This document shows positions 22,643-33,168 of a stretch of 64,000 nt of DNA, piece by piece. The stretch is from Gliomastix tumulicola (Eukaryota; Ascomycota; Sordariomycetes; Hypocreales; Bionectriaceae). Position 1 is the stretch's first letter. Each line of letters starts with the position of its first letter. The stretch spans positions 3,397,336 to 3,461,335 of the forward strand of contig BCHX01000006.1 in assembly GCA_001599755.1 (NCBI GenBank), written 5' to 3'. The translations under genes were made by a program, and so were the position numbers. The notes under the pieces are model-generated. The model had not been told where the DNA came from and did no database searches. It was given only the letters and a program-made list of their open reading frames with translations.

Positions 22643-23497
22643 TCATGCCGTACTCTGCTCGGCCTGTCGCAATTCCTTAAGCGCCATCAGTGCCGCCTCC
22701 CTCCCCTCAGGGGTCAAGCTCTCATCCCGCCCCAGTTCCTCCAGCCGACCCCTCCAGAATGCCCACCGCTCCATATTCCAATTGTCCGGCCCCGCGTATA
22801 GCTCCTGCTCGTCGACGTACCGCAGACGGGTCGTGTCACGCGGTAGCAGGGCTTGCTCCCTTCGGCAGAGACCGTGAAGCTGTGATCCGGCGGTGGTCAT
22901 CCAGGCGACGACGGCGGGGAGGTTCTCATGAAGCGTCTGGGTCTTCCGGGGCGTCTCGAGCACGTGCCGTAGCAGCAAGAGGGCCTCGTGATAGTACCCG
23001 AAGGATGCCTGTTCGCCCTCTGGCAGGCTGCTGTAGTACGCCGCAAGGAAGCCGTGGAGGTTCCGCCACTCGCCGACAGCCATCCTGCGCTGCCACGGCA
23101 GGCGATCGCCGGGACTCTCGAGGAGACCCTCGGTGTTCAGCAGCTCGGCGACCTGGGAGGAGAAGGTGGGGAGCGAGGCCCAGTAATCTCCCCCCTGCTC
23201 ACCTGCCGGGGGAGGTATCTCTCGGAACGAATCGAGCAGGGTCACCAGGCGCTGCTGGGAAGGGTGTTGGGGCTCGGCCTTCAGTGCCTTGTCGAGGCAG
23301 ACGCCGAATAGGAGGTAGGCGTAGTCGTCGAGCGGGATGTCTAGCCATCGGCTGGGGTTTGTGAGGATGGCAGCAGCTTCGTCGATCGCCATCTCGCCCT
23401 GCAAGGTCTTGTCGAGTGCGTCGTTGAGGCGCGCAAGCAAGGCTTCCTGGATGGCCTCTTGTCCGACTTGCTCGCTGTCAGTGCCTTCGTCGGCCAT
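22643..23497 (-). CDS. DUF3632-like uncharacterised protein
   Basis: A 284-residue intronless, acidic, largely helical protein. It has the layout of the fungal DUF3632 family: an N-terminal helical part, EWRNLHGFLAAYYSSL, then SFGYYHEALLLLRHVLE, and a C-terminal NWNMERWAFWRGRLEEL. No catalytic motif, signal peptide or membrane segment is visible, so it is probably cytosolic or nuclear. The function of this family is unknown. The ATG at 23497 (MADEGTD) is preferred; 21 extra codons upstream are poor coding sequence. Confidence 0.75.
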   Translation of the reverse strand: MADEGTDSEQVGQEAIQEALLARLNDALDKTLQGEMAIDEAAAILTNPSRWLDIPLDDYAYLLFGVCLDKALKAEPQHPSQQRLVTLLDSFREIPPPAGEQGGDYWASLPTFSSQVAELLNTEGLLESPGDRLPWQRRMAVGEWRNLHGFLAAYYSSLPEGEQASFGYYHEALLLLRHVLETPRKTQTLHENLPAVVAWMTTAGSQLHGLCRREQALLPRDTTRLRYVDEQELYAGPDNWNMERWAFWRGRLEELGRDESLTPEGREAALMALKELRQAEQSTA

Positions 23498-24047
23498 GGT
23501 CAGCGAGTGAAGGCAGACTGTTAATAACAATGAGGGTGGAATTCGTGCGGCCGCGAACAAAGCGAGGGGAAAGTGCGTGTGATGTCACCGGGTTTGGAGG
23601 GGGGAGAGTTTTCAGTTTCGGAGACTGGAGGTCGGCGACCATTTATTGCATGGCTCATGCATATACCCTTCTTGGATCGGGTTGAAATCCACGGGCCACT
23701 AAAACCTGGCTATCTTTAGCCCATTGCTTGGGAGGGATTCGGGGACCTCGCTGATCGTAATAAGCTATGCAGAGCCCCATGTAAGCGCCTGGCTTGGCCT
23801 GGTGAAACAGATGCCTGAACAGTGTCCTGTCAGTCTACCCCATGAAGGACCTCACTGTATTTGAGGCCAACTGCCAATGCTGTTGGCCTGTAATTGCTGC
23901 TGCTAATTGTGATATATATACGTAGCGAGGACCGGTATGTGTATTCACTTATGTACTCCGAGCATCGCTCCAACTGCGACGTCAGGACCTCTCCTTCTCT
24001 GGAGACCCTTCCAGTTTTCGTACTGACATTGTCTTTGGATGTTGAAA
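23498..24047. promoter_or_regulatory. Divergent promoter, DUF3632-like and RNase genes
   Basis: 550 bp between two divergent starts. A TATA-like gatatatatacg lies near 23911, about 135 bp upstream of the RNase ATG. Confidence 0.45.
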
Positions 24048-25008
24048 ATGAAGGTATGTGATGCCCGGCCAGCAGCCGCCAGCTGTCACCAACCGCTAAC
24101 CTCGCACAGTTCTCTCTGGGCCTCCCCCTTCTCTTCGCGGGTGTTCTGGGAGCGCCGGTCGGTGGCGACGTCGCCGTTGCTGTACCGGTTGTTCACCCTT
24201 TCATCCCTTCTCACGGCGATGAGCCTTTGAATGCCGTCTCTGGCGCTACGGAGCGGTCGCTATCCGTTGTTGTCAGGAAGGATGTAGATGAGCCGCTAGC
24301 CCCCGGGATAGAGAAGTTAGAGAAGCGTATCAACGGTCCCCTGCCGAGTAAGTACAACCAACTACCCTTAGTTACCTGATACAAAACTGGGAATAGAGAT
24401 GACAACTTATGTGTCTCGTCCACTCCACGGCGAACAAGCTGAACAAAAAAAAAAAACACTTTTGCTAACACCGGCTTGTTGCAGTGTTCATCGTCACAGA
24501 CGAGAACTTCCACCGTGTCCGCGTCTACTACGCCGCCGACATGCAGCGAGCCATCAACGAGGGCCTAGGCCGTCTCAACACCGCCAACCCCACGCCTCCC
24601 TGGGGCCTCCGAGGCACCCAGTACCCTCACCAGTACCACGACTACGACCACCGCGTGCGCAACCTCCCCGACTGGGGCGAGGCCGACCGCAACAACCCCA
24701 TGTACGAGTATCCCCTCTTCCACGACCACGGGAACGGCACGCCGCACACCTACACCCAGGGGCAGCCCGGCCGTGACCGCGTCATCTTCGACCACCACGG
24801 CAACTTTGTCACCGTCATCGCCCACGCCCAGGCGCGCAACCGCAACGACTTCTACCCGGGGCACGAGACCGAGTATGACGGGGCGGGCAACGTTGTTCTG
24901 AACCGGCCGTACCACGCGGGCAGCAACCCGGACTATTCCAACCACTGGGGCCTCTATGCGGCTTTGGTGATGCATATCCAGCACTACAAGGCGCCGCCAC
25001 CGCCCTAA
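24048..25008 (+). CDS. Secreted RNase T1/N1-family ribonuclease with propeptide
   Basis: Three exons (24048-24053, 24110-24347, 24485-25008); the first codes only Met-Lys. The product is 255 residues. A signal peptide is followed by a pro-region ending in LEKR (Arg75), a Kex2-type site. The mature domain has the RNase T1 active-site pattern in order: YPHQYHDY (Tyr-x-His), YEYPL (Glu, general base), GRDRVIFD (Arg) and VIAHAQARN (His, general acid). The family cleaves RNA after guanosine outside the cell. Unlike T1, which has disulfides, the mature domain contains no cysteine at all. It carries insertions rich in His, Asn and Pro and a long C-terminal tail. A role as a virulence or competition factor is possible but not shown. 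Confidence 0.85.
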
Positions 25009-25443
25009 TGCCGAACGGCGTCCGACTATTAATTTGAGATATTCCGGGCTTTGTTTGGCCGGAATTCAAGGGCGTGAGGAGGCAAGGGCAGAGTTGGCAC
25101 CAGCGATTGGCCTTTAGTGAACGCCTGTTAGTGTCTTATAGTATGAGAGCTGAAGGATGCTACTGAGCCGCCTGTGCAGGATCTTCAGCAATGGCTGATG
25201 CTTTGTCTTCGTGGCTAGTATATACTAGGCTAGGCTATATTCTATCCAAAAAAAAAAGCCCAGGCATGACATAGTACGAGGTTCAAATGGCTTTCTTGAG
25301 TCAGAAGCGCGGAATGGCTGCTGAAGTCGTCAAGGGCTATAGGGTAGGCTGCTTTTGTGACCGTACCACCGTCGTGGCTGTTCGAGCGGCCAGCCGTGCC
25401 AGCCCAGCCAAATCCTGCCCACCAAGACCAGACCCAGATGCCT
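25009..25443. other. Intergenic
   Basis: 430 bp between the RNase stop and the stop of the P-loop-family relic. No gene is seen. Confidence 0.4.
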
Positions 25444-26000
25444 CTATGGGCCAACGTCGCGGCTCTCTAGGTGCTGCAGAATCTTCTGGGCAGCCTCGGC
25501 AGCAGTCAGATGGGTGATATCCAGTTCAAGCTCCCCATCGCCCCCGAATCTGTACATGACCTCCTCCTGCCGGACCTGCTGCTGCTGCACCAGCGCGCCA
25601 GGTCTGTCAGCTTCGTCGTCCTGCTACTACTACTACTACTACTAGTGCCGTCGGCGGCGGCCCCAGCAGCCCGCAGTGCCACTCTTCGCAGATTCTCCTC
25701 CAAGCCACAGCTCAGCGCAACCGGCACAAAGGCCACGCGCCGCCGCTCCGCCGCCAGCCTGTAGTTCCTGCGCCGCCGCAGCGCCCACGGGACCCCGTGG
25801 ACCGGGCGTCCGTGAAGATCCAGGTCACATCCCCCCCGTCGCCTCCGCCGTGGCGACGACGTCCAGGATGTGGCGGCGGAGGCCCGCGCGGATGGCGTGG
25901 TACTCGGGACGGTCCCTGTCGACGAGGGCGGCCACCGGGTCGATCATGAGGTTGTGGAAGACCGCTACTCGTAAGTCGCTGGAATGCAAAGGGGGCAGCA
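25444..26000 (-). pseudogene. Fungal P-loop NTPase-like gene relic with frameshifts
   Basis: Family-like text is spread over three frames on the minus strand: VFHNLMIDPVAALVDRD with HILDVVATAEATGG, then VTWIFTDARSTGSRG, then RRVAFVPVALSCGLEENLRR with TKLTDLA, and finally VMYRFGGDGELELDITHLTA ending at a TAG (25446-25444). The shifts fall at a 7-G run near 25834, near 25780, and near 25600 where one C seems missing. The pattern recalls uncharacterised fungal P-loop kinase-like proteins, recognised from the TDLA and C-terminal blocks. The Walker A end is not found upstream. Either the gene is dead or this GC-rich stretch is poorly sequenced. Confidence 0.55.
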
Positions 26001-26406
26001 GCGGAGCGAGCGAGCGAGTGAGCGCTAGTGGTATAGGCAGCCTGAGGAGAAGAGGAGGGGGGTGGTTGGTGGGCGTTGCGGCCAAATTTGGAGGACTGCG
26101 AAGGCCGCCGGTGAGTCATACATGTTCACGCCCGCTGGGTAATGGGTTCGCCAGCCATCTACATTATGTTGTTTTATCACATTCCTTTCCACCGAAACAT
26201 GCTACTAGTATTATTCCATTACTTGCAAGGGGTACCTTGGAAGCCAAGCCGCACTATCCTAGACTCAGGAGCTAATATTGGATTCAACCAGGTCCATCAT
26301 CCGAGCGATCAAACTTCGCCCTTGCACATCCAAACCATCCCGTGACAATGGCACGCCAAACACCAAAATGTAACTACGTCGCAGTCCCCAGTGTTCACGA
26401 CATCGC
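26001..26406. other. Intergenic
   Basis: 400 bp between the relic and the stop of the next gene. Missing 5' parts of the relic would be expected here, but no Walker A motif could be found. Confidence 0.35.
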
Positions 26407-28034
26407 TCACTCATCATCACTGTCCTCGTTGTCTCCGTCCTTGACCGCGTGCTCGGTGTCCTCGACCGTGTGCTGGGCGTCGTCTGTGACCTCGGTCGGC
26501 GCTTCCTCTTGGGGGGCTGGTTCTTCGTACGGGCCGAGCACAACCTTCATCTTGCGCTTGACGGAGTGGCTGTGGTAGTGGTGGACATAGAAGCCGGACA
26601 GGAGATTGACGACATGGTTGTCGTTGAACTGTCCAGCCCCATCGCCCCAGACTCGCACAAGAGGCTCGGAGACAAAGGCGACGCGTCGATAAGCCTCAGG
26701 CCCGTGTTCCTCAGTGCGACCTTGGCGGGAGACCCTGACGGCGTCCATGTATGGGGATGTATCGTCGAACACGAAGCCGTCGGTCTTGGCCGTCTCGGGA
26801 TCGGCCATCTCGATGTGGATGTCCCATAGGCTGGACAGGATCTGGAAGTCGACCTTGATCGCGGCAGTGGCAAGTATCGATAAGGCCCGCGCGACAAGGG
26901 AGCGCTTCTTGTCGGATGTCGTGATCATCGAGCCGAGACGACGACGTATGATGTCCTCGAGACGTTTTGGGTCGGAATGGTAGCCGTGGAAGGCGTAGTG
27001 GTGGCGGACAAGGTGGCGCTTCGCACTGAACAGCGAGACCGTTACTTCGTTGTCGACGTGGTTCATGCTAGCTAGACGACGGCGGGCAGAATTTAGATGT
27101 CTGCCTTGCGGAATGCACCACCACCACCATTCTATTCTGTTGGAGTAACTTTACCTTGAATCTCGGACAGTAGATGCCCCAAGGTGGTCCACGGACCGTC
27201 CTTCCACTTTTCAGCGGCCTGGTTGGAGAACAGCTCCTCGCTCAGCAGATGCCACAGGCAAGCACGGAAGAATGCTTCATGTTCGGCCGGGCGATCGCCT
27301 TTGAGTTGCTCTCGGAAGCTAGGGGCCCAGGAGGCAACCCAAGCGGCAGTGTCGGTGTCGATGCTCTTCAATGGATGGCTCTTTGCGGAAGCCGCGAAGT
27401 AGAAGGCTGTGATGGCGCCCTCCAAGCCTGGAAACAGGGCGTCACCCCAGTGGCCGATTGAATGAGAGTTCCAGAGCAGATACTCATTCCATCGATGCTG
27501 CTCCTCTCCGCTCGAAGATATCTTCTTGAACGTGTCTCGAGCGGCCCAAGAAGCAGCAGCTTCGCTGTCGGTGAGAAGACCAGGCGCGGCTTTGTCACTC
27601 GTGGCCGCCGCAACGTCACTCTTGTCAAGCCTGGACAGCTCTTCTTCTTGTATGTTCGGCTCGGATTGCTGGACTTGGATGGTCTCGACGATGGTCGCGG
27701 GGGGTGGTTGATGGTCGGCTGTACCGGGCTGGTGGGCTTCTACTGCGCGCAGTCTGGTATCGTATTCCGTCAGGTTGGACTTGAGACCTACGACTTCTTC
27801 CTTCAGAGCGAATAGGGCGCTCTGCAAGGCTGTCACGGTGGCGTCTCGGTCGAGGGAGTGGGAGTCCGGCGCGGCCGTCATCTGTCGCTTGGGGGGCGAC
27901 GACGCACGCGGACTGTCGTCATTCGAGGTGTGCGCACGCTTGGTTGGGGTGTCGATAGCCAGCTTTCCAAGTGGCTCGGAAGGGGTAGGCTGGCCTATGG
28001 CCTTCTGAGCGGCGGGTTTCCTTCCGCGAGGCAT
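26407..28034 (-). CDS. Uncharacterised basic/coiled fungal protein
   Basis: Two exons (28034-27155 and 27071-26407) joined across an 83-bp intron give 514 residues; the splice keeps frame (SEIQ-AS-MNHVD), so the two long ORFs are one gene. The N-terminus begins MPRGRKPAAQK, an AT-hook-like PRGRKP motif, followed by a Ser/Pro-rich linker with a basic PPKRQ, suggesting nuclear location. A short coiled coil (residues about 70-100) and a helical core with many Trp and His residues follow; the C-terminal 45 residues are strongly acidic. No known enzyme motif is visible. It is divergent from the HSP70-like gene, about 760 bp apart, in a promoter region disturbed by G homopolymers. I do not recognise the family. 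Confidence 0.7.
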
Positions 28035-28145
28035 GTCGACAATGCAGAAGACGAGATGGAATGATAATTCGAGATGCAAGAAGAGGAGAGTTGGAGAGCA
28101 GGGGAGGGGAAGGAAAAATGCGAATGTGCAAAAAGCTGCGGAGAA

Positions 28146-28218
28146 GGGGGGGGGGGGGGGGGGTTCCTNGNCATTTGGGGGGGGGGGGGGGGGGAAAAAA
28201 AAAAGGGGAGGGAAAAAA

Positions 28219-28250
<32 letters not shown>

Positions 28251-28258
28251 CCTATGCA
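28146..28258. repeat. G/A homopolymer tract with Ns, probable assembly artefact
   Basis: Runs of G are interrupted by an A run and by two N bases (28169, 28171). The sequence gggttcct followed by a similar 8-mer occurs on both sides of the tract, as if one end had been duplicated during assembly. Confidence 0.85.
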
Positions 28259-28795
28259 CTTAGGCGTTGGGAGGGCGAGCAACAAAGACTTACCTACTCC
28301 GCGTTCGTGGTTATGTAATCCACGTCAGCTAAACGTAACATGCAACAAAGCAGGAACTCGGTTCTGAAGCTTGCTACGTTGCCGATGGCGTGCCCCCATG
28401 GTTGGGTGCGTAGAGCTGCTTGTGTGACACCGCTACGCTATAATGGTAGTAATTCGATAACGATCGGAGCGACTCCGCGGCCCGCCCTGCTACGCGATTG
28501 GCTCTGCTGACAGCGCGCGTCAGCGCTGAAACGGCAGAATGGCCGTGATTTAGGCGAGTGCGCCTGTTCGTGCAGCAGATCGCCTCCCAGACCGACGGGT
28601 GACACGCCACGGTCAGGAGGAGGAAAACATTGACGACTCTTCAGCGCCCTTCCTCCCCTGCTTCCTGCTGCTCTCTTTTGCTTTGATCTTTTTCTTTTCT
28701 TCTTCGTGCTTTTCCCCCCCTTGCGTTGTGCTGTGCTTTCTCGTCTTCCTTATGCAGGCACTGAACTCTTTTCGTCATCTCATCTCCATACCATC

Positions 28796-30598
28796 ATGAA
28801 TGAGGACACCGACCAACCCATGCACGGGTGCACCTGTCGTCGCTTGGTCGTCGGGCTAGACTTCGGCACCACGTCAGTGCCCCCCCAAAAGAAAATCCCC
28901 AAAAAATCCTTTCCATGGCAGGAATTTCTCCTTCTTCCGGGGGCTAACAGAGCCACACACCAGTCATTCCAGCGCCGCCTGCTCCCTGATCAACAAGTGC
29001 CAGTATCACGGTCGCACCGACATGGACGGACCATGCATTCTGCCCAAGTTCCCAACTGCTTTGCTCTGCATCCCCGCCGAAGGATCATTCCAAGCCCTAC
29101 AACCCGCGAACGAGACCGCATTCACAAAGAGGGTGCGGTATTTCAAGCTACGTTTGCCGAGCGAGGAGCTGTGGGGGGCCAGCACCGAGGAGAAGGAGGA
29201 CCTCGACCGCTACATCAACGAGACCGCGTGCGTCGGCAGCCCAAACAGTGACCCAGTGAACCTGGTTTCCACGTTCCTGACTCATCTGTGGGAGAAGGCG
29301 CTGCGCACGGTGAATCAGAGGTTCTCGAGCTACGATAAACTGACTGTGGTGTTGACGTACCCGGGGTCCTTTGATCAAAACCCTCTTGCAAACATGGTTT
29401 TCCGCCAGGCCGTTGCGAACACCAACTTTCATCCCGCAGCCGACCCTGAGGTTATGACGGAGCATGAGGCTGTCCTCAGGTGTGCCCTACTTGAATCGGA
29501 CCAATATGCATGGGATTGTGTTTGGGTGAGTTTGGCATCTCTTTCTTGCATCTTCCTTGGCGGCCAGTCTAACATTCCACGAACCAGCGCGCGGGTACCA
29601 TCGTCGTCGTCGATTGCGGCGGGATGACTATCGTGAGACGCCCTCAAAGCTAGTCTCCCATCATTCTCTGTTCTTGATCTAACGTTGGAATAATTCTTAG
29701 GATGGCGCTTTGTGCTACCTGCCTAACACCAGCAATCCGCATGACAGAGAGATCTTCGAGTCCGTCTCGAGACTCGGCGGCGGTGTTTGGGCGGATACTG
29801 CAATCCGCCGGGGAGTGTCTGCAAGGCTCCGGGAATGGCTGGGCGACGAGGCGACGGACGCAGTCGTCGAGGCCGCGGCCAAGCCGGTCATGGACTACTG
29901 GCGCGAGATTATCCAACCCGCCCTCTTCTCCTCCAGCCCTGACGATAGCGACGATGACGACGATGACGACGATGAAGACGATAGATCTTACGTAGTGCCG
30001 GTAGCAGCGGGAATAACCTACAAAATCTCCAAGTACGTCCGTCGCGGGGCCTGCGAAGCGCGCCGTCGTGCTTGGGGGATGGATGCCTTTTTCACGAGGA
30101 ATTGCTAACAATGTTCCTTTTCTCACTACAGGGAGACCATCGATGCCGCGTACGACAAATCTATTCGCGCCATCCTTAACGTAATCTCGGACCTCTTCGG
30201 CAAAGCCCACGAAAAGGGTGCCTCACCACAGGTCGGTTCTCGTCCTGGCCTTGGCCTCCGACCTATAGATACGATGCGTATGGGCGAACTGGAACTGGAA
30301 CTGACGTGAAGAGGAAAAAAAAAAAAGGGAATCATCCTGACTGGCGGCATCGCAAAGAATCCCCAACTCGTGGCCAGAATCAAGAGGGGGTTGAAGGCCG
30401 ACCCCCGCTACAGGCAGGGTTTCTTTGAGATAGGACCCGATCCGTACGTGATCCTTGATGCCAGATCCCTTGGCTTCTAGGCTGTTCCTTGTACTGACTC
30501 TGACTAGATGGCATGCTGTTGCTCGAGGAGCGTCCTTGTTCGGCCAGGATGCCACTACTTTGTATCGATTGTCGCACCCCAATTCTTTGGGGCAGTGA
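28796..30598 (+). CDS. HSP70-like ATPase, HSPA12 type
   Basis: Seven exons (28796-28872, 28964-29525, 29588-29632, 29701-30032, 30132-30231, 30328-30443, 30508-30598) give 440 residues. The actin-fold motifs are present in order: phosphate-1 VVGLDFGTTHSSAAC, phosphate-2 GTIVVVDCGGMT, and the adenosine motif IILTGGIAKNPQLVARI; the protein ends in WHAVARGASLFG. There is no substrate-binding domain, as in the HSPA12-like proteins expanded in filamentous fungi. An Asp-rich low-complexity insert (DDSDDDDDDDDEDD) lies in subdomain II. Clients are unknown; it probably acts in the cytosol. The acceptor of exon 6 is AAAAG after a poly-A run, which is weak, so that boundary is least certain. Confidence 0.83.
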
Positions 30599-30724
30599 GA
30601 GTTTGGCGGATCTGTTTTGATCATGACTCTCCATGTGCAGATTCTCTCGCGGTCCAGCGGTGCCAACCAATCCAACAAGTGCCCAGCCTCCATTCTTCGT
30701 TCCGTCCGTCTCTCTGTGCCACTT

Positions 30725-32413
30725 TCACCCAGACGCAAGCGGCACCTTTGTTCTGCTGTCACCCATCTCCAGCTTCCACGTGCCGTCGCCTCCGTCCCTC
30801 ACACTGACCACCAGCCGCGCCTCCCTGGCCGGATTCAACACCGTGACGAGATCTCCCGTCACCAGAGGCGCCTCCCTGTCCCAGCGACCGTCTCTTGCCG
30901 CCGCCGCCGGCTTCAGCTCGACTCGCAGTGCCAGGAGGGCCAGGACCATCATGATCTGTGTCGTGGCGAACTGCCGGGCCGGGCAGAGATGCGGCGCCGC
31001 CCCCCACGGCATGAACATGCTCGACGCGCTGCTGCTGCTGCTTCCTCCGCCCGCCCTCTCCTTCTCGACGTCGCCCGCGCTTGCGCCTGCCGCCGCCGCC
31101 GCCACGAAGCGGTAGGGGTCGAACGTCTCGGCCGAGGCGCCCCAGTGCGCGGTGCTGAGGTGCAGCGGCTGGCTCGGGATCTGGAGGAAGTTGCCCTTCT
31201 TGAGGAGGTACCGGCCGTCCAGGACCGTGTCGTCCATGACCTTGCGGACCATGGCGTTGACGGCCCGCGTGCGCTGCGTCTCCTGCAGCACGGACAGCAG
31301 CAGCGGGCAGCGCGTCTTGAGGGCGGCCACGTCGAGCACGGACGCGCAGCCCGTGTTGTCGTCGTCGTCGTCGTCGTCGTGATTCCTGCGCACCACCACC
31401 GCGTTGGCCTCGAGCTCCCTCCGCACGGCGTCGAGCACGTCCGGCCGCGAGAAGAGCTCGACGATGGACCAGTACAGCGTCGGCACCGTGTTGGGGAAGA
31501 CGGCGGTGCAGAAGCTGGCCTCCTGCTTGGCGATGTCGTCCTCGGACACGCCGGCGTCGCGCAGGACGCGCTCGCGCTCGCGGACGACCTCGGACGCGTC
31601 GGCGGGGAGCGAGCGGCAGTACGTGCGGAAGGCGTCGAAGACGATGTCGCGCGCGGCGTATCCGACGCGGAGGAGGTCCATGTGGGCGATGTGCTGCGGG
31701 TGGTACTCGGTCCATTTCCTGGGCATGGGTGTTACTCGTTTACTCTTCATCGTGACGAGGGGCTGGAAATGGGAGTCAACTCACCAGTAGGCCTGCTCGA
31801 CTTTGGGGTCGACAAAGGGGTGCTGCTCCCCAAAGACACCGCAGCTGCTCGCCTGCACAACCATGCTCCTCACCCAGCCCAACAGCGCAATCTCGCCGCC
31901 GCCGCCGCCGTCCTCCTCCTTATGCCGCTCAACAAGCGCGTCCACGTCGGCGAGCGCCCTCCGCCCCATGCGCAGGTTCTGCTCGTCCAGCCGCGGCCCG
32001 GGCATCAGCGCCGCCCGCATGCCCGCGCTGAAGCGGTCCACGAGCTCGCCGCCGAACAGCGCGTGCGTCGCGTCCGAGGAGTCGGCCATGACCTTGGACA
32101 TGGTCTGGATGAAGGGCCGGAAGGAGAGGGTCTTGGCGGAGCGCTGGATGAGCGGCGTCAGGCGCTGCGTGTTGGCGACGTACACCTTGACGAAGACGAA
32201 GGAGAGCGTGTAGATCTCGGCGCTGGTCTGCTTGCTGGTGGTGATGTAGTGCTTCGTTCCATGGCGCAGGAGCCCGAGCACATTCCCGATGACGGGGATG
32301 CGCGACGAGACGCGGGGTGGCTCACGGGGATCGTCGAAGAGCGCAGATGTGAGCTCGAGCGTGTATGCCAGCAGGACGACGCCCACGAGGCCGTACAGTA
32401 GCTCGCGGAGCAT
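30725..32413 (-). CDS. Cytochrome P450, CYP7/CYP8-like
   Basis: Two exons (32413-31785, 31718-30725) give 540 residues. An N-terminal membrane anchor (LLYGLVGVVLLAYTLEL) is followed by the PPRVSSRIPVIGN hinge. The I-helix reads FPNTVPTLYW and lacks the usual acidic/Thr pair, as in CYP7/CYP8-type proteins. ETQR is the K-helix ExxR. The heme loop is MPWGAAPHLCPARQFA, with the Cys ligand intact but Ala where Gly is common. It is a monooxygenase or isomerase-type P450 of the ER membrane; the substrate is unknown. An Asp run (GAC/GTC repeat) and a Gly/Ser run are linker expansions. It converges with the HSP70-like gene and is divergent from the Zn2Cys6 gene, which may control it. Confidence 0.9.
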
Positions 32414-33168
32414 GGCGGGCAGGGCTGAGGTGATGGTCTGGGACTCTGGGGAGGTGAGTGATGGTGAGATTCCAGGTGCGCGCGCGCTCTATCGGGAGAT
32501 AAGAACTAATGCGTCCACGCGCTAGAGGTCCTTCGTAGGGGCTCACCGCCTGCAGAGTGTGTCCGTCGTCAGGGCAGATCAGACGAAGACTGCAGCTCTC
32601 TTGCCAGCAGAATCTGTGAATCACCGTCACTTCACCGCCTGTTGGTCAGGAGACGCTCTGGAATCGAGTTTTTCATTCTTCAGCTCCGACTTTGTCGGTG
32701 AAATACACCCAAGACCCCTGGATACTGAGCCCGTATTCGTATGCATGGACGCAGATCCCCGGCCCGGGAATGGACGGTCAGCGACTCAGCGCATTCGCAG
32801 CGGCCGTGTTAGACTGAGTGAAGTCCTCCGCCATGAAGCATCCCTCCGCTCGTTCTTGACCGGATTCAGTCGGGCATGGCCCGTTAAATAAGCAACGGAC
32901 TTCCCCGATCCTCGGACAACGTCATATCACGCCCGGACTTCCGGGACACCGAGCACCGTCTCATTCACTCCGAGGCACAGCCTGCCTGCGAGTCCTGCGA
33001 CCTAATGCAGGGACCGCAAGATGGTGCCCAAAACGGAAATAATTCAGCGGCTCACCCAAGAGGCTCTGCATTTGTCAGCGTTGCATCAGTGTCAGGACCC
33101 CTCGCTCTGTCAACCTCACCTCTGGCTCCTAGCCCTGCTTTCATTTGGGTACAATCACGGCCTTAATC
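32414..33168. promoter_or_regulatory. Divergent promoter of P450 and Zn2Cys6 regulator
   Basis: 755 bp between two divergent starts. A regulator next to a P450 often controls it through such a region. No specific binding site is claimed. Confidence 0.45.

Noticed and set aside
30617..32401. 594-codon ORF on the plus strand
   Set aside because: It is antisense to the P450 exons, which have clear motifs; GC-rich third positions create such shadows.
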